From Kitasatospora arboriphila (GTDB lineage: Bacteria; Actinomycetota; Actinomycetes; Mycobacteriales; Mycobacteriaceae), in assembly GCF_000717275.1 (NCBI RefSeq), contig NZ_JNYV01000002.1, positions 744,001 through 808,000 on the forward strand: a stretch of DNA of 64,000 bases, written 5' to 3'. A model generated the notes under the pieces. That model saw only the letters and a list, made by a program, of their open reading frames with translations. It was not told the origin of the DNA and ran no database searches. Made by a program: the position numbers and the translations under genes. Shown here piece after piece: positions 20,800-31,628 of this stretch; within the stretch, counting starts at the first letter, position 1; each line of letters begins with the position of its first letter.

Positions 20800-21795
20800 A
20801 TGACTTCAGCCGAGGCCGCACCGGGCCCCCGTAAGTTCCGGTTCGGAGCGGGTGGCGAGGGCAACCGGGACGAGGGTGGGGCGCGTAAGTTCGTCAAACT
20901 CGCGCAGACCGCCGAGGAGTACGGGTTCGACACGTTCGCCGTGCCCGACCATCTGGGCAATCAGGTCGGGCCGCTCGCGGCCCTCGGTGCACTCAGCCAG
21001 GCCACCGACCGGATCCGGCTTGCCACGTCGGTCCTGGCCAACGGTTACCGGCATCCGGCCCTGCTGGCCAAAGAGGCCACCACCATCGACGTGCTGTCCA
21101 AGGGTCGCCTGGAGCTGGGGATCGGCGCGGGCTGGATGAAAGAGGAGTTCGACAAGGCCGGTATCGAGTTCGAGTCGCCCGGCGTCCGGATCCGCCGGCT
21201 CGATGAGTCGCTGACCATCCTCGACGGACTGCTGCGCGGCGAAGAGGTCAACTTCTCGGGCGAGTTCTACAACATCAAGGGTCTGGTCGGCAGTCCCCGT
21301 CCGCGGCAGGGTCCCCGGCCTCCGATCGCGGTCGGCGGCGGTGGGCCGAAGATGCTCGCGCTTGCCGCCAAGCACGCCGACATCATCTCGGTCGCGACGG
21401 GCACCACGCCCGACGGCCGGCTGCGGCTGTCCGACATGACGATGGAGAAGACCATCGAGCGTGTGGACCGCATCCGGCAGGCAGCCGGGGACAGGTTCGA
21501 CGAGATCGAACTCAACTGGACCATCGCCACGATCGTGATCACCGACGATCGCGAGGCGACCGCGGAGATGGCGCTGGCCGCACTCGACCAGGGCTATCCG
21601 CCGAACATCGCCATGGACGTGAAGTTGTCGGTCGACGACATTCTGGCCTCGCCGTACCTTGCTTTCGGGTCGTTCGAGCAGATCGCCGACCAGATCCGCG
21701 AGGTGCGCAGGCAAACGTCCATGTCGTATGTCGGGGTGTTCCCGACGCAGATGGATGCCTTCGCGCCGATCATTCCGATACTCAAGGGCGAGTAG
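20800..21795 (+). CDS. LLM-class F420-dependent oxidoreductase (1)
   Basis: A 331-residue luciferase-like TIM-barrel oxidoreductase. Family blocks are DTFAVPDHLG, the ATDRIRLATSVL strand, the HPALLAKEATTIDVLSKGRLELGIGAGW core and the C-terminal FGSFEQIADQIREVR. This subgroup in actinobacteria mostly uses coenzyme F420, which is an inference here. The substrate is unknown. The frame is open to 20755, but the ATG at 20800 follows a CCAGGAGA box and gives a normal length. It is inserted between the cutinase and fadD32, which are adjacent in M. tuberculosis. No signal peptide, so cytosolic. Confidence 0.85.
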   Translation: MTSAEAAPGPRKFRFGAGGEGNRDEGGARKFVKLAQTAEEYGFDTFAVPDHLGNQVGPLAALGALSQATDRIRLATSVLANGYRHPALLAKEATTIDVLSKGRLELGIGAGWMKEEFDKAGIEFESPGVRIRRLDESLTILDGLLRGEEVNFSGEFYNIKGLVGSPRPRQGPRPPIAVGGGGPKMLALAAKHADIISVATGTTPDGRLRLSDMTMEKTIERVDRIRQAAGDRFDEIELNWTIATIVITDDREATAEMALAALDQGYPPNIAMDVKLSVDDILASPYLAFGSFEQIADQIREVRRQTSMSYVGVFPTQMDAFAPIIPILKGE

Positions 21796-22113
21796 CCACA
21801 TTCGTGGTCGCGGAAGCGTAGGTTGTCTCACGACCCGTACCCAAGGCGAGTGGTACTGGCCGGTAAGATGTGGAAGGTTTGGCTCGGGTCGGCGGCGACC
21901 GCGAGTCCTATTTGGCTTGACAAGAAAAGTAGGGAACGCTGTTGGAGACGAGGCGTGTGGCATCGATGAAGCACATGGTGCCGCGCGCTGAGCTCGACCG
22001 TTCACAGGTGACGCAAGCCGAACACAAGGTGGATCACCCCGCGGAGGCACTGTCACGCAGGGCTGGTGACCAGATTTGTGTCAGGGGCGTCGAGGTCGCG
22101 ATCAGGAGTACGA
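21796..22113 (+). promoter_or_regulatory. Upstream region of the fadD32-pks13-accD4 operon
   Basis: A 318-bp gap without a convincing gene. It should hold the promoter of the mycolate operon. A TTGACA hexamer at 21917-21922 has no good -10 box at normal spacing, and a TAAGAT hexamer at 21864 lacks a -35 partner, so no promoter is assigned. The sequence ends in an AGGAG ribosome site (22104-22108) six bases before the fadD32 ATG. Confidence 0.4.
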
Positions 22114-24012
22114 ATGAACAACGAGTTTGACCAGTTCTTGGACGAGAACGGAAATCTGTTCTTCGACGACGACGTGACGCTGGTCGACTACGTGGAACGC
22201 AATGTCATCGAGCAGGCCGAGACCCTCGCGTACCGCTTCATGGACTACAGCCGCGAACGCGATGGCGAGCCGATCGACCTGACCTGGGCCGAGTTCGGCA
22301 AACGGCTTCGTGCCATCGCCGCACGGCTGCAGCAGGTCACGCAGCCGGGCGACCGGGTGGCAATCCTGGCCCCGCAGTCGCTTGAGTACGTGATCGGCTT
22401 CTTCGGGTCGCTGTTCGCGGGCAACATCGCGGTTCCGCTGTTCTCGCCGGACGAGCCGGGTCACACCGACCGGCTCACCGCTGTGCTCGCCGACTGCAAG
22501 CCGAGTGTGATCCTCACGGCGACCAAATCGGCCGAGGCCGTCCGTGACTTCTTCAAGCCGTTGCCTGCCAAGGAACGTCCCCGGGTCATCGCCGTCGATG
22601 CGGTTCCCGATTCGGTCGGCGACACGTGGGTCAAGCCGAAACCGGCCCTGCACGATGCGGCATATCTGCAGTACACCTCGGGTTCCACCCGGGTTCCCGC
22701 CGGCGTGGTCATCACCTATGAGTCGGTGGCCGCCAACGCACTGCAGATGATCGATGCCATCGAGTTCGACCACAATTCGCGCGGCGTCACGTGGCTGCCG
22801 ATGTTCCACGACATGGGCCTGCTCACGGTCATCCTGCCCGCGCTGGGCGGCAAGTACATCACCATCATGAGTCCGCAGGCGTTCGTCCGACGGCCCGGCC
22901 GGTGGATCAAGGAACTGGCCGCCGTCGCCGATGGCGCCGACACGTTCGCCGCCGCCCCCAACTTCGCGTTCGAGCACGCCGCTGTGCGTGGCGTCCCGAA
23001 GCCCGGTGAGAAGCTCGACCTGAGCAACGTCATCGGCCTGATCAACGGCAGCGAGCCGGTGACCGTCAGCTCGATGAAGAAGTTCAACGAGGCCTTCGGT
23101 CCGTACGGACTCCCGAAGACCGCCATCAAGCCCTCGTACGGAATGGCAGAGGCCACGCTGTTCGTGTCGTCGACCAAACGCGAGAACGAGGCGAAGGTCA
23201 TCTACGTCGATCGGGCTGCACTGAATGCGGGCCAGTTCAAGCTGGTCGATCAGGACGCACCGGGCGCGGTGGCCCAGGTGTCCTGCGGTCAGGTGTCGGT
23301 GAGCCAGTGGGCCGTGATCGTCGATTCCGAGACCGGTACCGAACGCCCAGATGGCCACGTCGGCGAGATCTGGCTGCACGGGATGAACATCGGTCACGGG
23401 TACTGGGGTCGCCCGGAGGAGACCGAGGAGACGTTCAACAACACCCTCACCGCACCACTGCCCGAGGGCAGTCGGAGTATCGGTGCTCCCCAGGGCGCCA
23501 AGTGGATGAAGACCGGCGACTACGGCGTGTGGTTCGAGGACGAGCTGTACATCACCGGACGCGTCAAGGATCTGGTGATCGTCGACGGCCGTAACCACTA
23601 CCCGCAGGACCTCGAGTTCTCGGCGCAGGAAGCCAGCCCGGCTCTGCGGCCCGGCTTTGTTGCCGCGTTCGCCGTGCCTGCCAACGAACTGCCCGAGGTG
23701 GTGTTCCAGAACTCCGCCAGCGGACTCAAGTTCGACGCGGACGACGCATCCGAGCAACTGGTGATCGTCGCCGAGCGTGGACCGGGCAAGAAGGTCGATC
23801 CGCAGGAGGTCGCCGATGCGGTCCGCGCGGCGATCGCCCAGCGGCATGGCGTGATGGCGCGCGACGTGCTGATGGTTCCGGCGGGCTCGATCCCACGTAC
23901 CTCCAGCGGCAAGATCGCCCGGCGGGCATGTAAGGCGGCGTACATCGACGGAACTCTGCGCGGTGGTTACCAGCAGACGGCGTTCCCCGATGCGCCACAC
24001 GAGAATCAATAG
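22114..24012 (+). CDS. fadD32: Long-chain fatty-acyl-AMP ligase FadD32
   Basis: A 632-residue ANL-superfamily enzyme that activates the meromycolic acid as acyl-AMP and loads it on the N-terminal ACP of Pks13. Visible motifs are the P-loop [12 protein letters not shown], the SYGMAEATL block, TGDYGVW, the hinge region [21 protein letters not shown] (split here by family convention) and the C-terminal lysine region [12 protein letters not shown]. The acyl-AMP-ligase (FAAL) assignment follows from operon context and sequence. The ATG at 22114 follows an AGGAG box. It is 13 bp before pks13. Length matches the M. tuberculosis protein (637). Cytosolic. Confidence 0.97.
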   Translation: MNNEFDQFLDENGNLFFDDDVTLVDYVERNVIEQAETLAYRFMDYSRERDGEPIDLTWAEFGKRLRAIAARLQQVTQPGDRVAILAPQSLEYVIGFFGSLFAGNIAVPLFSPDEPGHTDRLTAVLADCKPSVILTATKSAEAVRDFFKPLPAKERPRVIAVDAVPDSVGDTWVKPKPALHDAAYLQYTSGSTRVPAGVVITYESVAANALQMIDAIEFDHNSRGVTWLPMFHDMGLLTVILPALGGKYITIMSPQAFVRRPGRWIKELAAVADGADTFAAAPNFAFEHAAVRGVPKPGEKLDLSNVIGLINGSEPVTVSSMKKFNEAFGPYGLPKTAIKPSYGMAEATLFVSSTKRENEAKVIYVDRAALNAGQFKLVDQDAPGAVAQVSCGQVSVSQWAVIVDSETGTERPDGHVGEIWLHGMNIGHGYWGRPEETEETFNNTLTAPLPEGSRSIGAPQGAKWMKTGDYGVWFEDELYITGRVKDLVIVDGRNHYPQDLEFSAQEASPALRPGFVAAFAVPANELPEVVFQNSASGLKFDADDASEQLVIVAERGPGKKVDPQEVADAVRAAIAQRHGVMARDVLMVPAGSIPRTSSGKIARRACKAAYIDGTLRGGYQQTAFPDAPHENQ

Positions 24013-24025
24013 TCTGGACTTTCCC

Positions 24026-27000
24026 ATGCCTGAACTGAACAGTTCGACGAATGAGCCCCTGAACTCCGAGGACAAGTTGCCGGGGTCGAGTTTTGGTCCG
24101 GGTGACAGTAGTGGCGCCGGTGACGGTGAGTTGGATGTGTCGCCAGTTGGTTCGTCGACCGATTCAGGCGAAGAACGGCAGAACGACGAGAAGGCCGGTG
24201 ACCTGACGGTCTCGGAGCTACGGGAGTGGCTGCGGCAGTGGGTCTCCGACACCACCGGACTGCCGGTAGACCAGGTCTCCGACGATCGGCCGATGGAAGA
24301 GTTCGGCTTGTCCTCGCGTGACGCGGTTGCGTTGTCGGGCGACATCGAAGACAAGACCGGCATCATCCTCACCGCCACCGTCGCGTACCAGCACCCGACG
24401 ATCGCGTCGCTGGCCAAGCGCATCATCGAGGGCGACCCGGATGCGGGCCGCGAGGACGATGACGACGACGATCTGTACAACCGCACGCGAGGCCCGAACG
24501 ACGACATCGCGATCGTCGGTGTGGCAACACGCTTCCCGAAAGCGGGCCACACCCCGGAATCCACCTGGGACCTGCTGATCAACGGCGGCGACGGCATCAG
24601 TGACCTGCCCGAGGACCGCTGGACCGAGTTCAAGTCGGATCCGCGGATCGCCAAGGTGCTCGACGAGGCCAACCTCAAGGGCGGCTACCTCGACGACGTC
24701 AAGGGCTTCGACGCCGACTTCTTTCAGATGTCGCCGCGCGAGGTCGAGATGGTGGACCCGCAGCAACGCCTCGCACTCGAATTGACCTGGGAGGCACTAG
24801 AACACGCGCACATCCCGGCCAGCGACCTCAAGGGCGGCCAGGTCGGTGTGTTCATCGGCAGTTCCACCAACGACTACCAGATGCTGGCGGTCTCCGATCC
24901 CGAAGGCGCCGGCGAAACCGCCGCGTATGCTCTGACGGGCACCTCCACTTCCATTGTGGCGGGACGGGTTTCGTACTATTTCGATTTCCGCGGGCCGTCC
25001 ATCGCACTCGACACCGCATGCTCCTCGTCGCTGGTCGCGGTGCACCAGGCAGTGCGCAGCCTGCGCAGCGGCGAGTCCGATGTCGCTCTCGCAGGCGGTG
25101 TCAACATGCTGATCACCCCGGCCGCGACGCTGGGGTTCGACTCCGTGGGTGTGCAGTCCAAAGACGGTTACATCAAGGCGTTCTCGTCCGACGCCGACGG
25201 CATGATCCGTGCCGAGGGTGGCGGACTCGTTGTGCTGAAACGACTTTCCGATGCCCGCCGCGACGGTGACAACGTGCTCGCGGTGGTCGCCGGATCGGCT
25301 GTCAACTCCGACGGGCGCTCCAACGGACTGCCCGCCCCCAATCCCGAAGCTCAGGTTCAGGTGCTGCGCAGCGCCTACATCGACGCTGCCATCAATCCGC
25401 GCGACGTCGACTACATCGAGGCGCACGGCACGGGAACCATTCTCGGCGATCCCATCGAGGCGGACGCACTCGGTCGTGTGCTCGGCAAGGGGCGCGATGC
25501 GGCCAAGCCGACGCTGCTCGGCTCGGCGAAAACCAACTTCGGCCATCTCGAAGCCGGTGCAGGTTCCGCAGGCCTGATCAAGCTGATCCTTGCCCTCCAA
25601 GAGGACAAGCTCCCGCCGTCGCTGCATTACGCCGGCCCCAACCCGTACATCCAGTTCGACGCGCTGCGGCTCAGTGTTGTCACCGAGCCGGCTGATTGGC
25701 CCAGGTACTCCGGCCGCGCCATCGCGGGTGTCTCCGGATTCGGGTTCGGCGGCACCAACGCCCACGTGGTGGTCCGAGAGGTGACACCAGAAGACCTGAG
25801 GGAACCCGCCGCAGAGGTCATCGCCGAGCCGGTTGCCGCCCAGGCCACGGTCGCCGACTTCCTCGACGAGGACGACGACCTCGACGAGTTCCTCACCGAG
25901 GCCGAACGCGCCGCGTTGGGCCAGCTCGCGGCCACACCGGCGAAAACCGAAGAGTTGCAAGCCGAGGAGGACCCGGCAGGAGGATTCGCGCCGTGCCGGG
26001 CCGAGGGTTCGGTTGTCCCGCTGGTGGTCTCGGGGTTCCTTCCGTCGCGTCGCCGCAAGACCGCCGCCGACCTCGCCGACTGGCTCGAGACCGACGCTGC
26101 GAAGAATACGCCGCTCGTCGACATCGGGCGGGCCCTGGCACACCGCAACCACGGACGTACCCGGTCGGTGGTGATGGCCCGCACGCACGAGGACGCGCTC
26201 AAGGGCATGCGGGCGGTCGCTGACAACAAGAACAGCCCGCTCGTCTTCACCTGTGACTCACCGGATTCGGCGTCGCCCGTGTGGCTGTTGTCCGGCTTCG
26301 GTTCGCAACACCGCAAGATGGGCAAGCAGCTCTACACCGAGAATCCGGTGTTCGCCGCTGCGGTGGACAGGGTCGACAAACTGATCGTCGAGGAGCTCGG
26401 CTACTCGATCGTTGAGCAGTTCCTCGACGATTCGGTGGCCTACGAGATCGAGACGTCGCAGATCGGGATCTTCACCATTCAAATCGGCCTGGCCGAATTG
26501 CTCCGCCACCACGGTGCGGATGCCGGTGTGGTGGTCGGACATTCGATGGGGGAGGCGGCAGGCGCCTACATCACAGGTGGGCTGTCCCTGGAGGACGCCG
26601 TCCGGGTCATCTGCCAGCGGTCGCGGCTGATGGGCGAGGCCGAGGCGCAGCTGACCGGCGACGACATCCGGCTGATGGCTCTGGTGGAGTACAGCGCCGA
26701 CGACATCACCGGTGTGCTCGCCGACTACCCCGATCTCGAGATCTGCGTGTACGCAGCACCCACCCACACCGTCATCGGCGGTCCTGAACCGCAGGTCGAT
26801 GCCATCGTGGCGCGGGCCGAGAGCGAGGGCAAACTCGGGCGCAAACTTGCCACGAAGGGTGCCAGCCACACGTCCCAGACCGACCCGTTGCTGGGTGAAC
26901 TCGCCTACGAGCTCACCGGCATCGAGCCGCTGTCGCCGAAGATCGGGTTCTACAGCTCGGTCGACCGCGAGACCTTCTACCGGCCGGGCAGCGAGCCGGT

Positions 27001-29362
27001 GCACGCGGTGGAGTACTGGACCAAGGGCCTCCGGCACAGCGTGTGGTTCTCGCAGGCCGTTGCCAAGGCCGTCGAGAACGGGCACACCACGTTCCTCGAA
27101 CTGTCGCCGAACCCCGCGGTATTGATTTCCGTTGCCGCCGTGACCTTCTCAGTCGGCATCCACAACGCCGAACTGATCGAGACGTTGCGCCGCAAGGAAG
27201 ACGAGAGCCACGGCGTGATCAACGCGGTGATGAAGCTCTACGTGCACGGTCATGCCGTCGACGTCGGATCGTTGTTCGGTAAGGGCGATTTCGCCGAGAT
27301 CCCGCGGACCCGGTTCGAACGCAAGCCGTACTGGCTGACCGCGAACATCTCGGCCGGTTCGGGCGATTCCAGGATCCCGGGATCGCACGTGGCCCTCCCC
27401 GACGGTCGCCACGTCTGGCAGGTGGCCGCATCGGCGGCGTCCGACCTCACCGAACTCGTCAGAGTTGCTGCGTCGCAAGTGCTGTCCGATGTACAGGTGA
27501 CGGCCGTGCTCCCGCACGGTGAGCCGGTGGGCGCCTCGACGCTGACCACCACCTTGGCACCTCACCCGGGCGGTGGCGCGCTGCAAGTGCATGCTGCCGA
27601 GGGCACTTCGTTCCGGTTGCTGCTCGACGCCGTGGTGGTCTCCGGTGGACCGGCTCCGGCCGCCGTCCAGACGGCCCCCGCCACCGCGCCTGTGACGGCC
27701 GAGCAGTCCGGGTTCGTCGACAACACGATTGTCACCGAACCGGAGATCAGCGATGAGATCGGCGCCCGGTGGGATCCGGCCTCCGGCGAGACCATCGACG
27801 ACCGGCTGGCACAGATCGTCGCAGAGTCGATGGGTTACGAGGCCGAGGATCTGCCTCGTGAGATCCCGCTGATCGAGCTGGGTCTGGATTCGTTGATGGC
27901 CATGCGCATCAAGAACCGTGCGGAGTGGGAGTTCGACATCCCGCAGCTGCAACTGCAGGCGATGCGCGACGCCAACCTGCAAGACGTGGTCAAGTTCGTC
28001 ACCTATGCCGTGGAGCACCGTGACGAGGTGGAGGCGCTGGCCGCCGATGCAGCGGGCAAGGGTGAACTGGACACCGCCGCATTGGCCGAACTGATCAACT
28101 CCGAGGGAACCAAGACCGACGAGCCCCAGACAGACGCGCCCCAGGCGGCACCGCCTCTCGAAACACCCGCGCCCGAAGAAGCTGCCGCCGAAGCGGATTC
28201 GGCACCTGCCCCGGCTCAGCCGGCACCGGCACAAGCCCAGGCCGACAAGCCGAAGGCCAACCTGCAGAACGCGGCCGCGGTCGCTGCCGCGGCCGGAGCG
28301 GACGTCCCACCGCGAGATGCCGCCGAGCGTCTCACCTTCGGTGTGTGGGCCGTGGTCACCGGAAAGTCTGCCGGCGGTATCTTCAACCCCCTCCCGGTGC
28401 TCGACGACGAGACCGCGGAGAAGTTGACGGCGCGGTTGTCCGAACGTGCGGGCGGCGAGCTCGACATCGAGGACGTCATCGACGCCGACAACATCGAGAC
28501 GATGTCGAACTACGTGCGTGAGCATCTCGAGGGTGGGCTGGTGGACGGCTTCGTCCGCTACCTCCGGACTCCCGAGAACTCAGACCGCACACCGGTGCTG
28601 GTGTTCCACCCGGCCGGTGGCTCCACCGCCGCGTACGAGCCCCTGCTCAAGCGACTGCCCGAGGACGTCCCGGTCATCGGATTCGACCGCGTCGAGGGGA
28701 CCATCGAAGAGCGGGTCCGCCAGTACCTTCCGAAGCTGCGCGAGATCCAACCAACCGGCCCATACGTGCTGGTCGGCTGGTCTCTCGGCGGCGCCCTGGC
28801 ATACGGATGCGCGCAGGTACTCGTCGAAGCCGGTGAAGAGGTCTCGTTTGTCGGCCTGATCGACGTGGTACGCCCGGCCGAACCGGTCGAGGACACCCCG
28901 GAGACCAAGCGGGCCCGCCTCGAGCGATACCTCGACTTCGCCAAGCGCACCTATGGTCTCGACGATGTGCCGATTCCGATGGACCGCCTGGTGGAGGCCG
29001 ACGACGACGGCCAGTTCAAGATCATCATGGAGATGCTGGCGATGAGTGACGCCAAGATCCCTGGTGGCATCATCGAACATCAGCGCACCAGCTTCCTCGA
29101 CAACCGCGCGTTGTCGACGGTGGAACCGACGCGCTACGACGGCAAGGTGGTCCTCTACCGGGCCGACAAGATGCATGATGGCGCAATCGAACTCGAACCG
29201 CAGTGGGCAAAGATCGATGAAGACGGAAGATGGGGAGAGGTGGTCGACGATCTCGAGATCATCCATGTCGGAGGCGATCACCTGGCGATCATCGACGAAC
29301 CCTACATCGGAAAAATCGGTGCCGATCTGACCGCACGGTTGGAAGAGCTCGCAAGAAAGTGA
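24026..29362 (+). CDS. pks13: Polyketide synthase Pks13, mycolic acid condensase
   Basis: A 1778-residue type I PKS that performs the final Claisen condensation of mycolate synthesis. After an acidic/Ser-rich leader of about 60 residues come: an N-terminal ACP with Ser97 in FGLSSRD; a ketosynthase from about residue 160 with Cys332 (DTACSSS), His467 (HGTGT) and His507 (NFGHLEAG); an acyltransferase with Ser840 (GHSMGEA); a C-terminal ACP with Ser1289 (LGLDSL); a Pro/Ala/Glu linker; and a thioesterase with Ser1586 (GWSLGG). This is the complete Pks13 order. No ketoreductase is present, as expected. The ATG at 24026 gives an N-terminus in line with the family. Only 6 bp separate it from accD4. 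Confidence 0.97.
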   Translation: MPELNSSTNEPLNSEDKLPGSSFGPGDSSGAGDGELDVSPVGSSTDSGEERQNDEKAGDLTVSELREWLRQWVSDTTGLPVDQVSDDRPMEEFGLSSRDAVALSGDIEDKTGIILTATVAYQHPTIASLAKRIIEGDPDAGREDDDDDDLYNRTRGPNDDIAIVGVATRFPKAGHTPESTWDLLINGGDGISDLPEDRWTEFKSDPRIAKVLDEANLKGGYLDDVKGFDADFFQMSPREVEMVDPQQRLALELTWEALEHAHIPASDLKGGQVGVFIGSSTNDYQMLAVSDPEGAGETAAYALTGTSTSIVAGRVSYYFDFRGPSIALDTACSSSLVAVHQAVRSLRSGESDVALAGGVNMLITPAATLGFDSVGVQSKDGYIKAFSSDADGMIRAEGGGLVVLKRLSDARRDGDNVLAVVAGSAVNSDGRSNGLPAPNPEAQVQVLRSAYIDAAINPRDVDYIEAHGTGTILGDPIEADALGRVLGKGRDAAKPTLLGSAKTNFGHLEAGAGSAGLIKLILALQEDKLPPSLHYAGPNPYIQFDALRLSVVTEPADWPRYSGRAIAGVSGFGFGGTNAHVVVREVTPEDLREPAAEVIAEPVAAQATVADFLDEDDDLDEFLTEAERAALGQLAATPAKTEELQAEEDPAGGFAPCRAEGSVVPLVVSGFLPSRRRKTAADLADWLETDAAKNTPLVDIGRALAHRNHGRTRSVVMARTHEDALKGMRAVADNKNSPLVFTCDSPDSASPVWLLSGFGSQHRKMGKQLYTENPVFAAAVDRVDKLIVEELGYSIVEQFLDDSVAYEIETSQIGIFTIQIGLAELLRHHGADAGVVVGHSMGEAAGAYITGGLSLEDAVRVICQRSRLMGEAEAQLTGDDIRLMALVEYSADDITGVLADYPDLEICVYAAPTHTVIGGPEPQVDAIVARAESEGKLGRKLATKGASHTSQTDPLLGELAYELTGIEPLSPKIGFYSSVDRETFYRPGSEPVHAVEYWTKGLRHSVWFSQAVAKAVENGHTTFLELSPNPAVLISVAAVTFSVGIHNAELIETLRRKEDESHGVINAVMKLYVHGHAVDVGSLFGKGDFAEIPRTRFERKPYWLTANISAGSGDSRIPGSHVALPDGRHVWQVAASAASDLTELVRVAASQVLSDVQVTAVLPHGEPVGASTLTTTLAPHPGGGALQVHAAEGTSFRLLLDAVVVSGGPAPAAVQTAPATAPVTAEQSGFVDNTIVTEPEISDEIGARWDPASGETIDDRLAQIVAESMGYEAEDLPREIPLIELGLDSLMAMRIKNRAEWEFDIPQLQLQAMRDANLQDVVKFVTYAVEHRDEVEALAADAAGKGELDTAALAELINSEGTKTDEPQTDAPQAAPPLETPAPEEAAAEADSAPAPAQPAPAQAQADKPKANLQNAAAVAAAAGADVPPRDAAERLTFGVWAVVTGKSAGGIFNPLPVLDDETAEKLTARLSERAGGELDIEDVIDADNIETMSNYVREHLEGGLVDGFVRYLRTPENSDRTPVLVFHPAGGSTAAYEPLLKRLPEDVPVIGFDRVEGTIEERVRQYLPKLREIQPTGPYVLVGWSLGGALAYGCAQVLVEAGEEVSFVGLIDVVRPAEPVEDTPETKRARLERYLDFAKRTYGLDDVPIPMDRLVEADDDGQFKIIMEMLAMSDAKIPGGIIEHQRTSFLDNRALSTVEPTRYDGKVVLYRADKMHDGAIELEPQWAKIDEDGRWGEVVDDLEIIHVGGDHLAIIDEPYIGKIGADLTARLEELARK

Positions 29363-29368
29363 CCCAGA

Positions 29369-30919
29369 TTGACTGACACCACCGCCGGCAAGCTCAAGGA
29401 ACTTCGCGAGAAGCTCGAGGCGGCAAAAGAACCCGGCGGCGAGCGGGCGGTCGCGAAGAGGGCTGCCAAAGGCATCGCCTCGCCTCGCGAACGACTGGAC
29501 ATGTTGTTCGACCCCGGCACCTTTGTCGAGTTCGGCCGACTCGCCAAGATGCCCGGCGCAGCGGACAGCGGCTACGGCGATGGTGTGGTGACCGGGCACG
29601 GCCTGGTCAACGGCCGTCCGGTGGCGGCGTTCTCGCACGACCAGACGGTGTTCGGCGGAACGGTCGGTGAGATGTTCGGCCGCAAGGTCTCGGCCATCAT
29701 GGAGTGGGCAGGCAAGATCGGCTGCCCCATGGTCGGCATCAACGATTCCGCCGGCGCCCGTATCCAGGACGCGGTCACCTCGTTGGCCTGGTACGCGGAG
29801 ATGGGCCGTCGCAACGACTTGTTGTCGGGGCTGGCGCCGCAGGTCTCGATCATCCTCGGCAAGTGTGCGGGGGGCGCGGTATACACCCCCGCGAACACCG
29901 ACATCCTCGTCGGCGTGAAGGACGAGAGCTACATGTTCGTCACCGGGCCGGACATCCTCCGTGAGGTGAACGGTGAAGACGTCACGGCCGAAGAACTCGG
30001 TGGCTCGTACAACCAGTCCAAGTGGGGCAACATCCACCACCTGGCCGATGACGAGAAGAGCGCATTCGAATGGGTGCGTGACTATCTCGAATACATGCCG
30101 TCCTCATGCCACGAGAAGGCGCCGGTGATCAATCCCGGGCTGGAACCGGAGATCACCCCGAGCGACCTCTCACTCGACACTTTCATGCCGAACAACGACA
30201 ACACCGGCTACGACATGCGCGACATCATCCTGCGGGTGTTCGACGATGGTGCGTTCCATGAGGTCGCCGAGTTGTTCGCACCCAACATCATCACCGGTTA
30301 CGCGCGGGTGGACGGTATCTCGGTGGGTGTGGTGGCCAATCAGCCGAACGTGATGGCCGGCGTGCTCGACACCGACTCGTCGGAGAAGGCCACTCGCTTC
30401 GTGCGAATCTGCAACGCCTACAACATCCCCCTGATCTTCCTGGTCGACACCCCGGGCATCCTCCCGGGCGTCGAGGAGGAGAAGAAGGGCACCATCCGGC
30501 GCTCGGGCAAGTTCCTGTTCGCCTACGTGGAGGCCGACGTCCCGAAGATCACCGTGGTGCTGCGCAAGGCATATGGCGGCGCCTACGCGGTGATGGGTTG
30601 CAAGCAGCTCGGTGCCGACATCAACTTCGCGTGGCCCACGGCCAAGATCGCGGTGATGGGTGCGGAGTCCGCGGCCACCATCCTGACGCGGCGGCAGACC
30701 GAGAACGCGACGCCGGAGGAGGCTTCGAAGATCCGGAAGGACTTCGTCGACTTCTACAACACCATGATGGCGACCCCGTACCTCGCCGCCGAGCGGGGCT
30801 ATATCGACGCCGTGATCGATCCGTCGAGTACTCGGTTGCAGCTGCGAAAAGCGTTGGCGCAGCTCAAGGACAAGCACATCCTGCGGTCGCCGCGTAAGCA
30901 CTTCCTGATGCCGATCTAG
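29369..30919 (+). CDS. accD4: Acyl-CoA carboxylase carboxyltransferase subunit AccD4
   Basis: A 516-residue biotin-dependent carboxyltransferase beta subunit. It carboxylates the long acyl-CoA that becomes the alpha-branch extender for Pks13, working with an AccA3-type biotin subunit encoded elsewhere. Both crotonase-like halves are present: the N-terminal half with [12 protein letters not shown] and [12 protein letters not shown], the C-terminal half with [15 protein letters not shown] and [11 protein letters not shown], the two oxyanion-hole regions. It starts at a TTG 6 bp after the pks13 stop and ends the operon. Synteny with Rv3799c and length (522 in M. tuberculosis) support the call. 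Cytosolic. Confidence 0.96.
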   Translation: MTDTTAGKLKELREKLEAAKEPGGERAVAKRAAKGIASPRERLDMLFDPGTFVEFGRLAKMPGAADSGYGDGVVTGHGLVNGRPVAAFSHDQTVFGGTVGEMFGRKVSAIMEWAGKIGCPMVGINDSAGARIQDAVTSLAWYAEMGRRNDLLSGLAPQVSIILGKCAGGAVYTPANTDILVGVKDESYMFVTGPDILREVNGEDVTAEELGGSYNQSKWGNIHHLADDEKSAFEWVRDYLEYMPSSCHEKAPVINPGLEPEITPSDLSLDTFMPNNDNTGYDMRDIILRVFDDGAFHEVAELFAPNIITGYARVDGISVGVVANQPNVMAGVLDTDSSEKATRFVRICNAYNIPLIFLVDTPGILPGVEEEKKGTIRRSGKFLFAYVEADVPKITVVLRKAYGGAYAVMGCKQLGADINFAWPTAKIAVMGAESAATILTRRQTENATPEEASKIRKDFVDFYNTMMATPYLAAERGYIDAVIDPSSTRLQLRKALAQLKDKHILRSPRKHFLMPI

Positions 30920-30934
30920 ATCCTCCCGTTTCAG

Positions 30935-31051
30935 TCACTCCCTCCGGTTGCAGTCGGAGGGTGTGGCTGGAGTCGGAGTATGTGCGCAGTTCCTCCGGTT
31001 GTGGTGATTTCCTCCGGTTGCAGTCGGAGGGTGTGGCCGGGAGTCGGAGGG
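30935..31051. repeat. CCTCCGGTTGCAGTCGGAGG repeat pair after accD4
   Basis: Two partial copies (30939-30978 and 31010-31051) contain a CCTCCGGTTGCAGTCGGAGG core followed by a second GTCGGAG arm, with a third fragment TCCTCCGGTTG at 30991. They are related to the three fuller hairpin elements on the other side of the small membrane-protein gene and can act as accD4 terminator structures. Confidence 0.8.
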
Positions 31052-31069
31052 TATGGGTTGGGGCGGGGT

Positions 31070-31579
31070 TCAGTCGTCGTCGGGATGCCTGATGCCACCC
31101 GCGAGCATGACCCCGATGGCGAACCCCGCCACGGGGAACGCATACGCCCACCCGAAGCCGATGTCGGGCAGCTGACCGTCACCCGAGACGAGTACGGCCT
31201 TGTGAGGGACCAGCCGTATCGTCGCCAGGATGGCTGCGCCACCGAGCGTGCAGCCCGCGACCGTCGTCAGGCTGAGCACCTCGCTGCGGGTGCCCGCACC
31301 GAGCCTCGCGGTGAAATGGTCTGTGGCCCAGCCGAGCAGACCCGCGCAGATTGCGAAGGCAGCGGGGATCAGCCAGACCCAGCCCGGCACGTGGAGGGCG
31401 AGGTCACGGCCGGACGGCACGTGCACCTTGGGCGACGACTCCGTGATCCCGGGAGTGATGAAGTACCAGCCGAGGACCGCGACGAACCCGAAGCCCAGAC
31501 CGATGACGGCGGCACGCAACCACGTTGTGCGCCACAGGCGGAGTACAGCTGGCGTGGACCGGACCGTTCCCATCCTCAT
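31070..31579 (-). CDS. Four-helix membrane protein of unknown function
   Basis: About 169 residues with four predicted membrane helices: one after a basic N-terminus (WLRAAVIGLGFGFVAVLGWYF, shown in part), a loop of about 25 residues with SSPKVHVPSGRD, then WVWLIPAAFAICAGLLGW, the TVAGCTLGGAAILATIRL segment and a last helix ending GGIRHPDDD. No family is recognised. A GTG at 31591 and an ATG at 31573 are alternative starts. The gene is isolated on the minus strand between accD4 and embB and is bracketed on both sides by members of the same repeat family, so it may be an inserted cassette. No function can be proposed. Confidence 0.6.
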   Translation of the reverse strand: MRMGTVRSTPAVLRLWRTTWLRAAVIGLGFGFVAVLGWYFITPGITESSPKVHVPSGRDLALHVPGWVWLIPAAFAICAGLLGWATDHFTARLGAGTRSEVLSLTTVAGCTLGGAAILATIRLVPHKAVLVSGDGQLPDIGFGWAYAFPVAGFAIGVMLAGGIRHPDDD

Positions 31580-31628
31580 ACCGTTGCACACAGCAGCCCC
31601 GCGACGCCGCAGATCCTCCTGCAGTCAC

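Noticed and set aside
21917..21945. TTGACA box as a sigma-70-type promoter for fadD32
   Set aside because: No acceptable -10 hexamer lies 16-19 bp downstream.
21942..22130. 62-codon open frame upstream of fadD32
   Set aside because: It overlaps the fadD32 start, has no ribosome site and no recognisable features; probably leader sequence.
22102..24678. 858-codon open frame on the minus strand opposite fadD32/pks13
   Set aside because: It lies wholly antisense to clear genes, has low-complexity Arg/Asp/His-rich translation and matches no family; long antisense frames are common in high-GC DNA.
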